Shown: piece by piece, positions 1 to 8,348 of the stretch
How positions within the stretch are numbered: the stretch's first letter is position 1
Layout: the number at the start of each line of letters is the position of its first letter
Assembly (NCBI RefSeq): GCF_007004665.1
Contig: NZ_ML660057.1
Location: forward strand, 1 to 64,000
Direction of reading: 5' to 3'
DNA: 64,000 nt
Origin: Denitrobaculum tricleocarpae
GTDB taxonomy: Bacteria > Pseudomonadota > Alphaproteobacteria > Kiloniellales > Kiloniellaceae
Notes under the pieces: model-generated
The model's input: only the letters and a program-made list of their open reading frames with translations
Databases searched by the model: none
Told to the model about the DNA's origin: nothing
Made by a program: the position numbers and the translations under genes

Positions 1-114
1 ATGTTCTGCAGGCTCAAGGATTTCAGGAGGATAGCGACCCGCTACGACAAGCGTGCCGACACCTTCCTCGCGGCCATATGCCTCGCCGCTTCCATCACTT
101 GGTGGATCAATTGA
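1..114 (+). CDS. IS5-family transposase, C-terminal end (partial)
   Basis: The first 37 codons read MFCRLKDFRRIATRYDK and continue to LAASITWWIN before a TGA. This is the typical end of IS5-family DDE transposases, where an E-R-x-F-x-R-L-K-D-x-R-R-I-A-T-R-Y-D block precedes a hydrophobic tail. The catalytic Asp and Glu would lie upstream of the window, so it cannot be said whether the element is intact or a remnant. The ATG at position 1 is probably an internal methionine. The family call is from motif recognition only. Confidence 0.8.
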   Translation: MFCRLKDFRRIATRYDKRADTFLAAICLAASITWWIN

Positions 115-127
115 GTCCCGACCCTAG
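111..127. repeat. Probable right terminal inverted repeat of the IS5-like element
   Basis: The sequence TTGAGTCCCGACCCTAG overlaps and follows the transposase stop codon. IS5-group elements often end this way, with the stop codon inside or beside the terminal repeat. The matching left end is outside the window, so the pairing cannot be confirmed. Confidence 0.45.
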
Positions 128-303
128 GCACTATTTCCTTTTTTTTAACAAATACGTCCGAGTTTTCGTTTAACCTCGCAATCACACTCTCTGCGCGATT
201 CGCTGTCAGAGGCGGATTGAGGGGGAAAATTTGACTGATATCTGAAGCTCGGCGAAACTCCCTTCCTCGATCCCTTTGATAAAACTTGTAAACGGATACA
301 TTT

Positions 304-1461
304 ATGGCGTTGGCCGACGTCGAAGTTCCAACTGCCGACCAATGCAGCTTTACGGTTAAAACTGCAGAGAGACAACTTACCGTCTCGTTCGAGGGCGCCT
401 GGACGATCCGAACCGTCGGTCAGGTGAGCCGTGACCTGCGAAAACTCAAAGCCAAAGGGCTTGAGACGGCACGTTTCGATCTGGCAGAGATCGAAAGCCT
501 CGATACCGCAGGCGCCTGGGTCATCATCCGCACAGCTGCCGAACTCAAAGCCGCCGGCCTGTCGGTCGAGTACCACAGGGCTTCGCAAACCACAGAAACC
601 ATTATGCGCACGGTCTCGGAAAACCACATCGAGTGTCCGCCTGAGCCTTCAAGGGGCAATGCCCTGGTCCAGGTTTTGGAGCATCTGGGGCATGAGACCT
701 ATCTGTTCTGCAAAGCCGGCCGTGACCTGCTGAACTTTCTGGGTTACACCGTTATCGTCCTGGTGCGGTCAATTCTGAACCCCCGGCGCATCCGCTTTGT
801 CGCTCTGGTCAGCCAGATGGAACAGACCGGCTTCAATGCGCTGCCGATCGTGGGACTTATTTCCTTTCTTATCGGTGTTGTGCTGGCGTTCCAGGGCGCC
901 GACCAGCTCGCGCGTTTCGGCGCTCAGATTTACACCGTCAATCTGGTAGCAGTCGGAATTCTGCGCGAAATGGGAATTCTGCTGACGGCCATCATCGTCG
1001 CTGGCCGTTCGGGCAGTGCCTTTACCGCGCAAATCGGCATGATGAAGGTCAACGAAGAGATCGACGCCATGGAGACCATCGGTCTGGATCCGATGGACGT
1101 CCTGGTGATGCCCCGGGTAATCGGACTATTTCTGGTCATGCCGCTGCTGACCTTCTACGCAGATGTTATGGGGCTGCTGGGCGGCGCGATCATGGCGATG
1201 GCGACGCTGGACATCTCGCTCGCTCAATTCACCAGTCAACTGCTCTCCGTCCCGAGGTTGAATGACTTCCTGGTGGGTATGATCAAGGCCCCCTTCTTTG
1301 CCATCATCATCTCGATTGTCGGTTGTTATGAAGGCCTTCGCGTCGCCCGCAGCGCAGAATCCGTCGGCAAACAGACCACCCGATCGGTCGTCGAGGCTAT
1401 CTTCCTGGTCATCGTCCTCGATGCGCTCTTCTCCGTTATCTTCTCGATTATCGGGATTTGA
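304..1461 (+). CDS. mlaE: MlaE-type ABC transporter permease with N-terminal STAS domain
   Basis: A 385-residue membrane permease of the MlaE/YrbE family, which moves glycerophospholipids across the inner membrane as part of the asymmetry-maintenance system. Residues about 15-110 form a STAS-like domain with the SLDTAGAW segment. Residues about 140-385 are the permease, with the conserved blocks REMGILLTAIIVAGRSGSAF and EEIDAMETIGLDP. In enterobacteria the STAS protein (MlaB) is separate; here it is fused, which is a common alphaproteobacterial form. It is the first gene of a four-gene operon. Its stop codon is followed within 2 nt by the ATPase ATG. Confidence 0.93.
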   Translation: MALADVEVPTADQCSFTVKTAERQLTVSFEGAWTIRTVGQVSRDLRKLKAKGLETARFDLAEIESLDTAGAWVIIRTAAELKAAGLSVEYHRASQTTETIMRTVSENHIECPPEPSRGNALVQVLEHLGHETYLFCKAGRDLLNFLGYTVIVLVRSILNPRRIRFVALVSQMEQTGFNALPIVGLISFLIGVVLAFQGADQLARFGAQIYTVNLVAVGILREMGILLTAIIVAGRSGSAFTAQIGMMKVNEEIDAMETIGLDPMDVLVMPRVIGLFLVMPLLTFYADVMGLLGGAIMAMATLDISLAQFTSQLLSVPRLNDFLVGMIKAPFFAIIISIVGCYEGLRVARSAESVGKQTTRSVVEAIFLVIVLDALFSVIFSIIGI

Positions 1462-1463
1462 TA

Positions 1464-2357
1464 ATGGCCTCAAGCAATGAAACGGCGCAGGACCAAGTGA
1501 CAAACGGTCAAACCGTGATCAACGTCAGCAGACTGCGGAACAAGTTCGGGACGCAGGTCGTGCATGACCAACTCGATTTTTCGGTTCGGCGCGGCGAAGT
1601 CATGGGTATCGTCGGCGGTTCCGGCACGGGCAAGTCGGTCCTGCTGCGCACGATCATAGGCCTGAACAGGCCGTCGTCGGGCCTTATTGAAGTCTTCGGC
1701 AAAGACACTTCCAAGCTGTCGGTGCGCGAAGCCAGGGCCCTGCAGGCGCGTTGGGGGGTTCTGTTCCAGGATGGCGCTCTCTTTTCGTCTCTCACGGTCG
1801 CTCAGAACATCGAAGCCCCGATCAAGGAGCACACAAGGCTCTCCAAGCAACTTCGGCAGGAGTTGATCGATGTTAAAGTGTCGATGGTCGGCCTGCCCGC
1901 TGACGCCGCAAACAAGTATCCCTCGGAACTGTCCGGGGGCATGCGCAAGCGCGCCGGCCTGGCCCGGGCCCTCGCTCTGGATGCCGAGATCGTCTTTCTC
2001 GACGAGCCGACCGCGGGCCTCGACCCGATCGGCGCGGCAAAGTTCGACGAGCTGATCCTGGAGCTCCAGGCGACACTGGGCCTGACGGTGGTCATGGTGA
2101 CCCATGATCTCGACTCGCTGCACGCCATATGTGACCGGGTTGCAGTGCTGCTGAACAAAAAGGTGAAGGTGGGGACCATTGCCGAGTTGATTCAAGAGCC
2201 GGACCCCTGGATCGATGAATACTTCAAAGGTCCGCGCGGCCGGGCCGCTGAAACGGCAAAAACGCACGCTGGACACCATATAGGTAAGGCGGCACAAGCC
2301 GGCACGGCGCCCGTTACGCCAGCGCCGACGCAAAAAAGGCAGGAGCATTTAGGGTGA
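1464..2357 (+). CDS. mlaF: MlaF-type ABC transporter ATP-binding protein
   Basis: A 297-residue ATPase that should power the Mla lipid transporter. Walker A GGSGTGKS lies at 51-58, signature LSGGM at 156-160 and Walker B VFLDEP at 177-182, followed by the switch histidine in VMVTHDL. The ATG at 1464 was preferred over a TTG at 1458 that overlaps the permease stop. The C-terminal tail after residue 250 is Ala/Thr/Pro-rich and lies beyond the usual ATPase fold. It sits between the permease and the MCE protein, the standard gene order of this system. Confidence 0.94.
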   Translation: MASSNETAQDQVTNGQTVINVSRLRNKFGTQVVHDQLDFSVRRGEVMGIVGGSGTGKSVLLRTIIGLNRPSSGLIEVFGKDTSKLSVREARALQARWGVLFQDGALFSSLTVAQNIEAPIKEHTRLSKQLRQELIDVKVSMVGLPADAANKYPSELSGGMRKRAGLARALALDAEIVFLDEPTAGLDPIGAAKFDELILELQATLGLTVVMVTHDLDSLHAICDRVAVLLNKKVKVGTIAELIQEPDPWIDEYFKGPRGRAAETAKTHAGHHIGKAAQAGTAPVTPAPTQKRQEHLG

Positions 2358-2370
2358 GGCAGATCGCATA

Positions 2371-3399
2371 ATGGAAACCCGTGCAAACTACGTCATGGTC
2401 GGTAGCTTCGTCCTGCTGCTGGTATTTGGCCTGATCGGCTTTGTGATCTGGCTGGCCAACTTCCAAATCAACACGGAAGTCAAACGCTTCGATATCTTTT
2501 TCCGGGGATCCGTCACCGGTCTCGCGACCGGCAGTCCTGTGCGCTACAGCGGCGTGCGGGTCGGCGAAGTCATTTTCATCGGGCTCGACCACGATGATCC
2601 CAATCGCGTCCGGGCCCTGGTCGAAGTCGACGCGGCGACGCCGGTCAAGACGGACACCTACGCGACCCTGAACCTTGCCGGTCTTACGGGCGGTCTTTAC
2701 GTGCTTCTGTCGGGCGGTTCACGCGAGGCACCGATGCTCGAAGCGACCAGCGAAGAAAAACGCGCGATCATTCCCTCACGCTCGTCGGACCTTGAGAGCG
2801 TCATCAGCTCAGCACCTGAACTTCTGGACGGCGCGATCCTGCTTCTCAACCGGGCCAACGACGTGCTGAGCGACAGCAACCGGGCGGACATCGCCGCTAC
2901 CATCAAAAACGCGCGCGAAATCAGCGAAGCCTTCGTGGAGAACCGCGACAAGGTCGAAATGCTGATCAACGACGCCTCGGTCACGATGAACAATTTGAGC
3001 GAGGCCACTGGTTCACTCAAGGAAACGGCACAATCGATTCAGACCAACCTGGAGAGCCTGACGACAAGCGCGAACCAGACCCTGAAAGCCTTTGAAACGA
3101 CAGCCGGCACAGTTGACGGTTCGGTCCAGGATGTATCGGCCGATCTTCGCGTCGTGCTCCAGAAACTTGATAGCACGGTCAGCAGCATGGACCGGGCGGC
3201 AAGTCAGCTCGAAGGCCTGATTGCCGAGAACCGTGAACCCATCAACGACTTTACGACCACCGGCCTCTATGAGGTTTCCAACGTCATGATCGAAGCACGC
3301 GAACTGATCAGCGTACTTCAACGTATAACCACCGAAGTGCAGCGCGACCCCGCCCGCTTTATCTTCGGCGACCAGCAACAGGGCTATGAAGCACAATAA
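2371..3399 (+). CDS. mlaD: MlaD-type MCE domain lipid-binding protein
   Basis: A 342-residue periplasmic protein held by one N-terminal membrane helix (about 7-29), followed by an MCE/MlaD domain (about 38-115, including GLATGSPVRYSGVRVGEV). A long helical region with coiled-coil character follows (about 150-310). MCE domains form hexameric rings that carry lipids between the membranes, and the long helical tail suggests a PqiB/Mce-like tunnel extension rather than the short E. coli MlaD. The gene starts 13 nt after mlaF and overlaps the lipoprotein gene by 14 nt, so translation of the two is probably coupled. Confidence 0.92.
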   Translation: METRANYVMVGSFVLLLVFGLIGFVIWLANFQINTEVKRFDIFFRGSVTGLATGSPVRYSGVRVGEVIFIGLDHDDPNRVRALVEVDAATPVKTDTYATLNLAGLTGGLYVLLSGGSREAPMLEATSEEKRAIIPSRSSDLESVISSAPELLDGAILLLNRANDVLSDSNRADIAATIKNAREISEAFVENRDKVEMLINDASVTMNNLSEATGSLKETAQSIQTNLESLTTSANQTLKAFETTAGTVDGSVQDVSADLRVVLQKLDSTVSSMDRAASQLEGLIAENREPINDFTTTGLYEVSNVMIEARELISVLQRITTEVQRDPARFIFGDQQQGYEAQ

Positions 3400-4132
3400 A
3401 AGAAATCCCGAGCACGTCTCTTCCGGCCCCACTGTCGCATCCGGCAGTCCGGCCTTTCCGCAGCGGCGACAGAGCCTGAAAGCCCTCGCCGCCCTTCCCA
3501 TCGCCGGCCTGGTATCCGCCTGCTCGAACCTTGTGCCAGGCCAGGGGCCGCCGCCATCGCTTTATCGCCTGACCCCCAAAAGCACCTTTCGCCAGGATCT
3601 GCCGGCGGTCGAATGGCAACTCGTTCTCGAGCCGCCGGTCGCGAACGGCAGCTTGAACACGACCCGCATCGCATTGCAGCGTTCGCCGACCCAGATGGAA
3701 TTCTATGCGAGATCGGGCTGGGTCGATCAGGCGCCGATCATGGTTCAGACGCTAATGGTCGAATCCTTCGAGAACAGCGGCAAGATCGTATCAGTGGCGC
3801 GGGAGACGGGCGGACTGCGCGCGGACTTCATCTTAAAGACGGAACTCAGAGAGTTTCAGACGATCTATTACCGCAGCGGCGAACCGGAAGCGCTGGTCGG
3901 CATCAATGCGAAGCTGATCCAGCTTCCTCAGCGCTCAATCATCGCCTCGGAAAACTTCGAGCATACATCGACAGCTGCGGCGGACCAGATCGACAGCATC
4001 ATCACCGCCTTCGACGAGGCCCTGGATAAAGTCCTGAGAGGTCTGGTCGAATGGACCCTCACGACCGGCCAGACGGCATTCGAACAGAATCAGCAGCGCC
4101 GCCGGCGACCGAGACAGCCCTCATCCGGATAA
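3386..4132 (+). CDS. ABC-type transport auxiliary lipoprotein (PqiC/YmbA-like)
   Basis: A 248-residue predicted lipoprotein. The lipobox LVSAC places the lipidated Cys at residue 46, after a leader containing RRQSLK, which also resembles a twin-arginine motif. The mature part has the ABC_trans_aux pattern (SLYRLTP near the start, then a sequence of two similar halves). Such proteins are outer-membrane partners of MCE transporters, as PqiC is for PqiAB. Being last in the Mla operon supports an outer-membrane role. No function beyond that can be read from the sequence. Confidence 0.85.
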   Translation: MKHNKRNPEHVSSGPTVASGSPAFPQRRQSLKALAALPIAGLVSACSNLVPGQGPPPSLYRLTPKSTFRQDLPAVEWQLVLEPPVANGSLNTTRIALQRSPTQMEFYARSGWVDQAPIMVQTLMVESFENSGKIVSVARETGGLRADFILKTELREFQTIYYRSGEPEALVGINAKLIQLPQRSIIASENFEHTSTAAADQIDSIITAFDEALDKVLRGLVEWTLTTGQTAFEQNQQRRRRPRQPSSG

Positions 4133-4178
4133 TCGGGGTCCCGACGCTCACAAGCCTTTCCGGCTGGCATCAAAAGAA

Positions 4179-4208
4179 AAAACGGCGGCTCACAGGAGCC
4201 GCCGTTTT
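4179..4208. terminator. Bidirectional intrinsic terminator between mla operon and PEP-CTERM gene
   Basis: A 13-bp perfect stem (AAAACGGCGGCTC / GAGCCGCCGTTTT) with a 4-nt ACAG loop. A runs flank it on the left and T residues on the right. It lies between two convergent genes and can stop both transcripts. Confidence 0.88.
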
Positions 4209-4238
4209 GATTTTGGAACTCAGCTTTGGCGCCAAGTG

Positions 4239-5033
4239 TCAGGCCACTTTGCGGCGACGCCGAACGGCAATACCCATGCCGAGCAGTCCAAAACCGAGCA
4301 GTGCAAGACTGGCGGGCTCTGGAATTCGGATCTCACGGGCGGTGATTGAGAAGCGCGTCTGCAGATTGTTGGCCTGACTTTCCTGTGTGGTGAAGCCAAC
4401 ACAACCGGACGGTTGACCGGCTTCCGCACAGGCGGCGTCACTCAACGGCCCCAGTCCCACCGCGTCCAGCGTGATGGTATAGATGAACTCGTCAATGATG
4501 AACTCTTCAACAAGAACTTCAGGGTTCAACAGAATGAAGATGTCATCGCAATTCGAAACCGAGTCGAAACCGCAGTCGCCGTCATTCGGGGTTTCCCTGA
4601 ACTCGATCTCAAAATCCGACATCAGAGTGCGGGTGATCGTCGGATCGCTGGACGCCGTCAACACCAATTGCGTCGAAAGCGTTGCCGAGGTCAGTGTCGT
4701 GCCGCTGATCGGGTTATTGTTATGGGTGACCGAGGCGCCCAGCACGGCGGGTCCACCTGTGGTCAAAACCGGCGGACTGGTAACGGTGGAGTCGACAACC
4801 AGTGAGCTCGGCCCACCGCCGCCGGTTCCCCACTCAAGCGTGGTGGGAGCTCCGAGTTCGGCGTTGGGATTGGATCCTGTCACACCCGCTGGCGAAAAGG
4901 CAGTAAACGCACTATCGATCGTGTAGGTCCATTCCGTGATGGGCGCGGCCGAGGCACCGGCGGCACCGAGGAAAGCGACGGGAAGGGACACGATCAACGC
5001 AGTCGATACGCGTTTGAAGCTAGTCCATGCCAT
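4239..5033 (-). CDS. THxN-family PEP-CTERM sorting domain protein
   Basis: A 264-residue exported protein. Residues 1-29 are a signal peptide ending ASA-AP. The C-terminus carries the PEP-CTERM tripartite signal: the motif PEPAS, a hydrophobic helix (LALLGFGLLGMGIAV) and a basic tail RRRRK. Proteins with this tail are sorted by an exosortase and are often exopolysaccharide-associated surface proteins. The central GASVTHNNNPI segment fits the THxN subgroup. No exosortase or polysaccharide locus is in the window, so the gene is an orphan here. The start has a GGAGA about 10 nt upstream. Function beyond sorting is unknown. Confidence 0.88.
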   Translation of the reverse strand: MAWTSFKRVSTALIVSLPVAFLGAAGASAAPITEWTYTIDSAFTAFSPAGVTGSNPNAELGAPTTLEWGTGGGGPSSLVVDSTVTSPPVLTTGGPAVLGASVTHNNNPISGTTLTSATLSTQLVLTASSDPTITRTLMSDFEIEFRETPNDGDCGFDSVSNCDDIFILLNPEVLVEEFIIDEFIYTITLDAVGLGPLSDAACAEAGQPSGCVGFTTQESQANNLQTRFSITAREIRIPEPASLALLGFGLLGMGIAVRRRRKVA

Positions 5034-5902
5034 TATTTTATGGTCTCCATTTTTATTACACTTGGTCTGGTTTCCGAGGAAGCTGCCAAGACCTTCGCCG
5101 TTTAGGGCTTCGCTACCTGTGATACACGTGCATTAACTTTGCAAAACTGATGCCAAAATTTTTAAAATATATATTTCAATAGGTTAGAAGCTTTTTCGTC
5201 GATCACCGTGATCAGATTGTAAAAAAGGCTGACAAAACCACTTTTACGACACAAATAATTCGCCTACCGTCAATCTGTAAATTATTTATATTTTTCAGTA
5301 TTTTAGCTGTTTTTTGATTTTGCCATTGTTAGAACACAATTGGCTTCTGTAAAGAAAATCGACGACAAAATTCAAGCATAAAACAAAAGAATCCCTTATT
5401 TTCCCTGGAGTCGCATAGTTAACGAATGGTTAACTTATAGATTGGACTGAGAACCTGTCAGATTATTTGACACTTACCCGCTCACCACCCCTCTTACATA
5501 GAAATGGTTAACAATTATATGCATACAATCAACACTATACTGTCAGTTGATTATAGCAAAAACCAGCGGTTAGAAATTTGCCAGAATTTCCCGCGATGCC
5601 GCGGAAACCCTGTATTTTGAGTACAACCCAACCTGTGCTCCAAAAGTGGCATCGCGATCAGGAGCAGCATCTGTGACAAATTATGGCATGAAAGGCACTT
5701 GCGCCTTTTGGCAGCCCAAGCGGCACCATCGCCGCCAAACGCCGTTTCAGCCGCAATCAGAACGGTCGGAATAATTCCCTCATCGGTAGCAGTTGGGTGG
5801 GCTGGTCAGCCAGTTTGCGAGCCTGGCCTCCGGGCTTGCCCCGAAGTAATGCGCCCAAGTCCACGGGCTAGTCACGGGCCGTTCAGCCGCCGCGGCAGGC
5901 TG
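5034..5902. other. Long AT-rich intergenic region with repeated GTTAAC sites
   Basis: No credible gene was found in this 869-nt gap. About 5140-5600 is clearly richer in A+T than its surroundings. GTTAAC occurs at 5418-5423, 5429-5434 and 5507-5512; the first two form an inverted repeat with a 5-nt spacer, and AATGGTTAAC is repeated at the second and third. These could be upstream activator sites for the sigma-54 promoter, but nothing proves it. The part from 5650 to 5900 shows no structure I can name. Confidence 0.4.
5141..5155 (-). promoter_or_regulatory. Sigma-54 (-24/-12) promoter of the PEP-CTERM gene
   Basis: Read on the minus strand the sequence is TGGCATCAGTTTTGC. It has the invariant GG and GC separated by exactly 10 nt, as required for RpoN promoters (TGGCAC-N5-TTGC). 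It lies about 108 nt before the start codon. Sigma-54 control of PEP-CTERM genes through the PrsK/PrsR pair is described in other bacteria, which makes this site more credible than a chance match. Confidence 0.6.
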
Positions 5903-6925
5903 CTATTTGCTAAAGCGCTCCCGATAGGACAACGTCTCACCAAGGCTCTCGGCTTCATAAACGCCCCGGGCGATCGCACGTGCCACCGTATCTGCGGCGA
6001 GCATCCCAATCGTCGCAAGTTCAGAGATAGAGTCTTTCAAAGCTATCCGTCCTGTAGAGAGGACAAAGACCACATCTCCGTCGAGCGGTGTGTGAACCGG
6101 GCGGATCGCGCGCGCAAGACCGTCCTGAGCCATGACCGCCACACGCTGCGCCTGTGCCTTGGTGAGGACGGCATCGGTCGCAACCGCCACCAGTGTCGTG
6201 TTTTGCCCCGCCGTGCCCTGCGGAAAGCTGTAATTCTGATCCCAGGTCAGGGGCTTGGGCGAAGGCGGCGATCCGCCAAATTCTCCATCCCGCTCGAATG
6301 GCCAGGCCCAGAAGTGAGCGGTTCCGGGCATCACCACCGATCCGACAGGGTTGACCGCTGCCAGCGCACCGACGGTTACACCGGTTCCCATAAGAACGGA
6401 TGCAGATCCCAGTCCACCCTTCAGATCACCCGCTGCAGCGCCAATCCCCGCACCGGCATTGCCCAGGGCAAAGTCAATCGAAGCCACGGCCGCCGCATCT
6501 TTGCCAAGCTGATGATAAGGGGCCATGCGGCCCCAGTCCTTATCACCGCCATTTTGCAGGTCGAAGAGGATCGCCGCCGGCACAATGGGCACGACTGCTT
6601 CTTTAATGCGGAAGCCCCTGCCCTGCTCGGCCAGCCATCCGGTTACGCCGCTTGCTGCATCCAGGCCGAATGCCGAACCGCCGCTCAACACAATTGCATC
6701 CACCCGCTCTACAGTGGCGGAGGGATCAAGCAACACAGTCTCGCGCGTTCCCGTCCCGCCACCGCGTGCATCCACGGCCGCGACCGCGGGTCGGTCAGGC
6801 AAAATGACCGTGACACCGCTCCGCAGGCCGAAGTCGCCGGCATTTCCAACCTTGAGCCCTGGCACGTCGGTGATTGCGTTTGACGGACCGACCGGACCCG
6901 GGCCGGCTTCACGCGACTTGACCAT
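5903..6925 (-). CDS. P1 family peptidase (DmpA/NylC-type N-terminal nucleophile hydrolase)
   Basis: A 340-residue member of the P1 (DmpA/NylC) family: self-cleaving hydrolases acting as aminopeptidases or on amides such as beta-peptides and 6-aminohexanoate oligomers. The N-terminal block NAITDVPGLKVGNA and the SGGSAFGLDA segment are family signatures. The self-processing site is GQNTTLVAVATDA, where cleavage before a Thr exposes the nucleophile. No signal peptide is seen, so it is probably cytoplasmic. It is transcribed away from the PEP-CTERM gene region and its substrate is unknown. Confidence 0.88.
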   Translation of the reverse strand: MVKSREAGPGPVGPSNAITDVPGLKVGNAGDFGLRSGVTVILPDRPAVAAVDARGGGTGTRETVLLDPSATVERVDAIVLSGGSAFGLDAASGVTGWLAEQGRGFRIKEAVVPIVPAAILFDLQNGGDKDWGRMAPYHQLGKDAAAVASIDFALGNAGAGIGAAAGDLKGGLGSASVLMGTGVTVGALAAVNPVGSVVMPGTAHFWAWPFERDGEFGGSPPSPKPLTWDQNYSFPQGTAGQNTTLVAVATDAVLTKAQAQRVAVMAQDGLARAIRPVHTPLDGDVVFVLSTGRIALKDSISELATIGMLAADTVARAIARGVYEAESLGETLSYRERFSK

Positions 6926-7017
6926 TCAGAAACCTCCAGTCTGCCACGATACACTACGCTCATTCCCGAAGTGCGGTCGCTGATGTAGAGCATGGAGACA
7001 TCAACGGGAGGAGTACT

Positions 7018-7046
7018 GCCGGGCGGGATGTCTGTCCGGCTTTTTT
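7018..7046 (+). terminator. Intrinsic terminator pointing rightward between two leftward genes
   Basis: A stem GCCGGGC / GTCCGGC (one G-U pair) with a 9-nt loop is followed directly by TTTTTT at 7041-7046. On the minus strand the same hairpin has no T run, so it works only for rightward transcripts. Both neighbouring genes are on the minus strand, so it implies an unannotated plus-strand RNA ending here. Confidence 0.6.
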
Positions 7047-7063
7047 GTTGTCCGCAGATCTCA

Positions 7064-8089
7064 TCAGAGCGGCGCAGAGATCGCGTCAGCAGCCCCCAGT
7101 CGCTCTTGCCGGGGACTGATACCAAAGCGCTGACGAAAGCTCTTGGAAAAGTGAGAGAGAGTCACGAACCCGGAAGCGAAAGCGATGTCCGTGACCGGCT
7201 TCTCGGTTTGCAGCAGGAGTGAGCGGGCAAAGTCCAGGCGAAGATCAAGATAGTATTTTCCAGGTGAGCAGCCCAGGTGATGACGAAAGAGGCGCTCGAG
7301 CTGGCGTCGTGAAACCTGCGCCTTCTCGGACACTTCCTCCAGCGTCAGAGGTTCTTCCAGATATTGCTCCATGATTTCGATGGCGGCCGAAACCCTGGCA
7401 GACTTCAATTTGAGCAGCCTTCGGTGCGCAACGCTCTGGTTGTCGCTGCTGGTCCGGATCCGGCCGTGTTGGAATTCACTGGACACGATCATGGCGAGGT
7501 ATGAGCCATGATCCCTGGCAATAATGTTCAACATGAGATCAAGCGTTGCGTCCCCGCCCGAGCAGGTATAGCGATTTCGATCGATTTCCAGAATATTGCC
7601 GGTCCAGATCACGTTCGGAAAAAGCTCAACAAAACCGGCCTGATTCTCCCAGTGGATTGTCGCGCGGTAACCGTCGAGCAAACCTGCGGCGGCAACGATC
7701 AGGCTCCCGGTTGAAGTCCCGCCGATGACCGCCCCACGCCGCGCGCGGACGCGCAGCCAGGCGAGGACGGACTTACTAACATTTCTTTGGGGATGGTATC
7801 CCGCACATACCAGAACGATGTCCGGATAGACCTCGGCATTCAGGTCATACTGGACGTCAACCGCCACGTCGCTGCTGCAGATGACCGGAGCCCCATCTGT
7901 GGAAAAGAGCGACCACTCGTAGAGTTTTCGCCCCGTCTGCTCGTTCGCCTGCCGCAGAGGATCAAGGATGGCGGCTAGCGTCATCATGGAATAGCCCGGA
8001 ACCAGGAGCACGCCGAACTTGGTGGGCCGTTCGTAGCCGTTACGGCCTTTTGCCGCCCCTGTAGGCGCACTGCTGTCATCTTTCGCCAT
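7064..8089 (-). CDS. GlxA-family transcriptional regulator (DJ-1/PfpI + AraC domains)
   Basis: A 341-residue regulator from the ATG at 8089, which has a GGGGAGGG Shine-Dalgarno-like run upstream. Residues about 25-205 form a DJ-1/PfpI-like domain and residues about 230-330 an AraC/XylS helix-turn-helix pair (LEEVSEKAQVSRRQLERLF and DIAFASGFVTLSHFSKSF). This architecture includes GbdR, the glycine-betaine-responsive activator, and related amine regulators. It is divergent from the XRE-cupin regulator next to kbl-tdh-mttB, so a role in N-methylated amine or glycine metabolism is plausible but not shown. Confidence 0.9.
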   Translation of the reverse strand: MAKDDSSAPTGAAKGRNGYERPTKFGVLLVPGYSMMTLAAILDPLRQANEQTGRKLYEWSLFSTDGAPVICSSDVAVDVQYDLNAEVYPDIVLVCAGYHPQRNVSKSVLAWLRVRARRGAVIGGTSTGSLIVAAAGLLDGYRATIHWENQAGFVELFPNVIWTGNILEIDRNRYTCSGGDATLDLMLNIIARDHGSYLAMIVSSEFQHGRIRTSSDNQSVAHRRLLKLKSARVSAAIEIMEQYLEEPLTLEEVSEKAQVSRRQLERLFRHHLGCSPGKYYLDLRLDFARSLLLQTEKPVTDIAFASGFVTLSHFSKSFRQRFGISPRQERLGAADAISAPL

Positions 8090-8305
8090 TTTGCATTCGC
8101 CCTCCCCTGTTTCCCGTGTTGTTCCGGTTTCGCTCCATCCGCGATACCCGATATCCAACGCGAGAGGCAAGCCGCATCACGCTTACAGACCAGTGTCCTG
8201 TCGAAAAACTTTGTCAGAACGGTAATAAACCACGAACCAGGGCTTGCGAAAAGGTCCTCGGACAGCCCCTAGAGTCGCCGCGCCCCATTGCTGACAAAAC
8301 TTTTA

Positions 8306-8321
8306 TTCGATATAGTGAACA
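8306..8321. promoter_or_regulatory. Palindromic operator upstream of the XRE-cupin regulator gene
   Basis: The sequence TTCGATATAGTGAACA contains the dyad TTC-N2-TATA-N2-GAA. Its reverse complement TGTTCACTATATCGAA matches the box before kbl at 14 of 16 positions. It overlaps a possible -10 (TATAGT, 8311-8316) placed 17 nt after TTGCTG, which would suit autorepression. Confidence 0.6.
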
Positions 8322-8348
8322 CACCCATGACAGGAACGAAACGACAAA

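Noticed and set aside
5699-6883. 394-residue plus-strand open frame
   Set aside because: It is antisense to the P1 peptidase, which has full family motifs. The frame has no recognisable domain.
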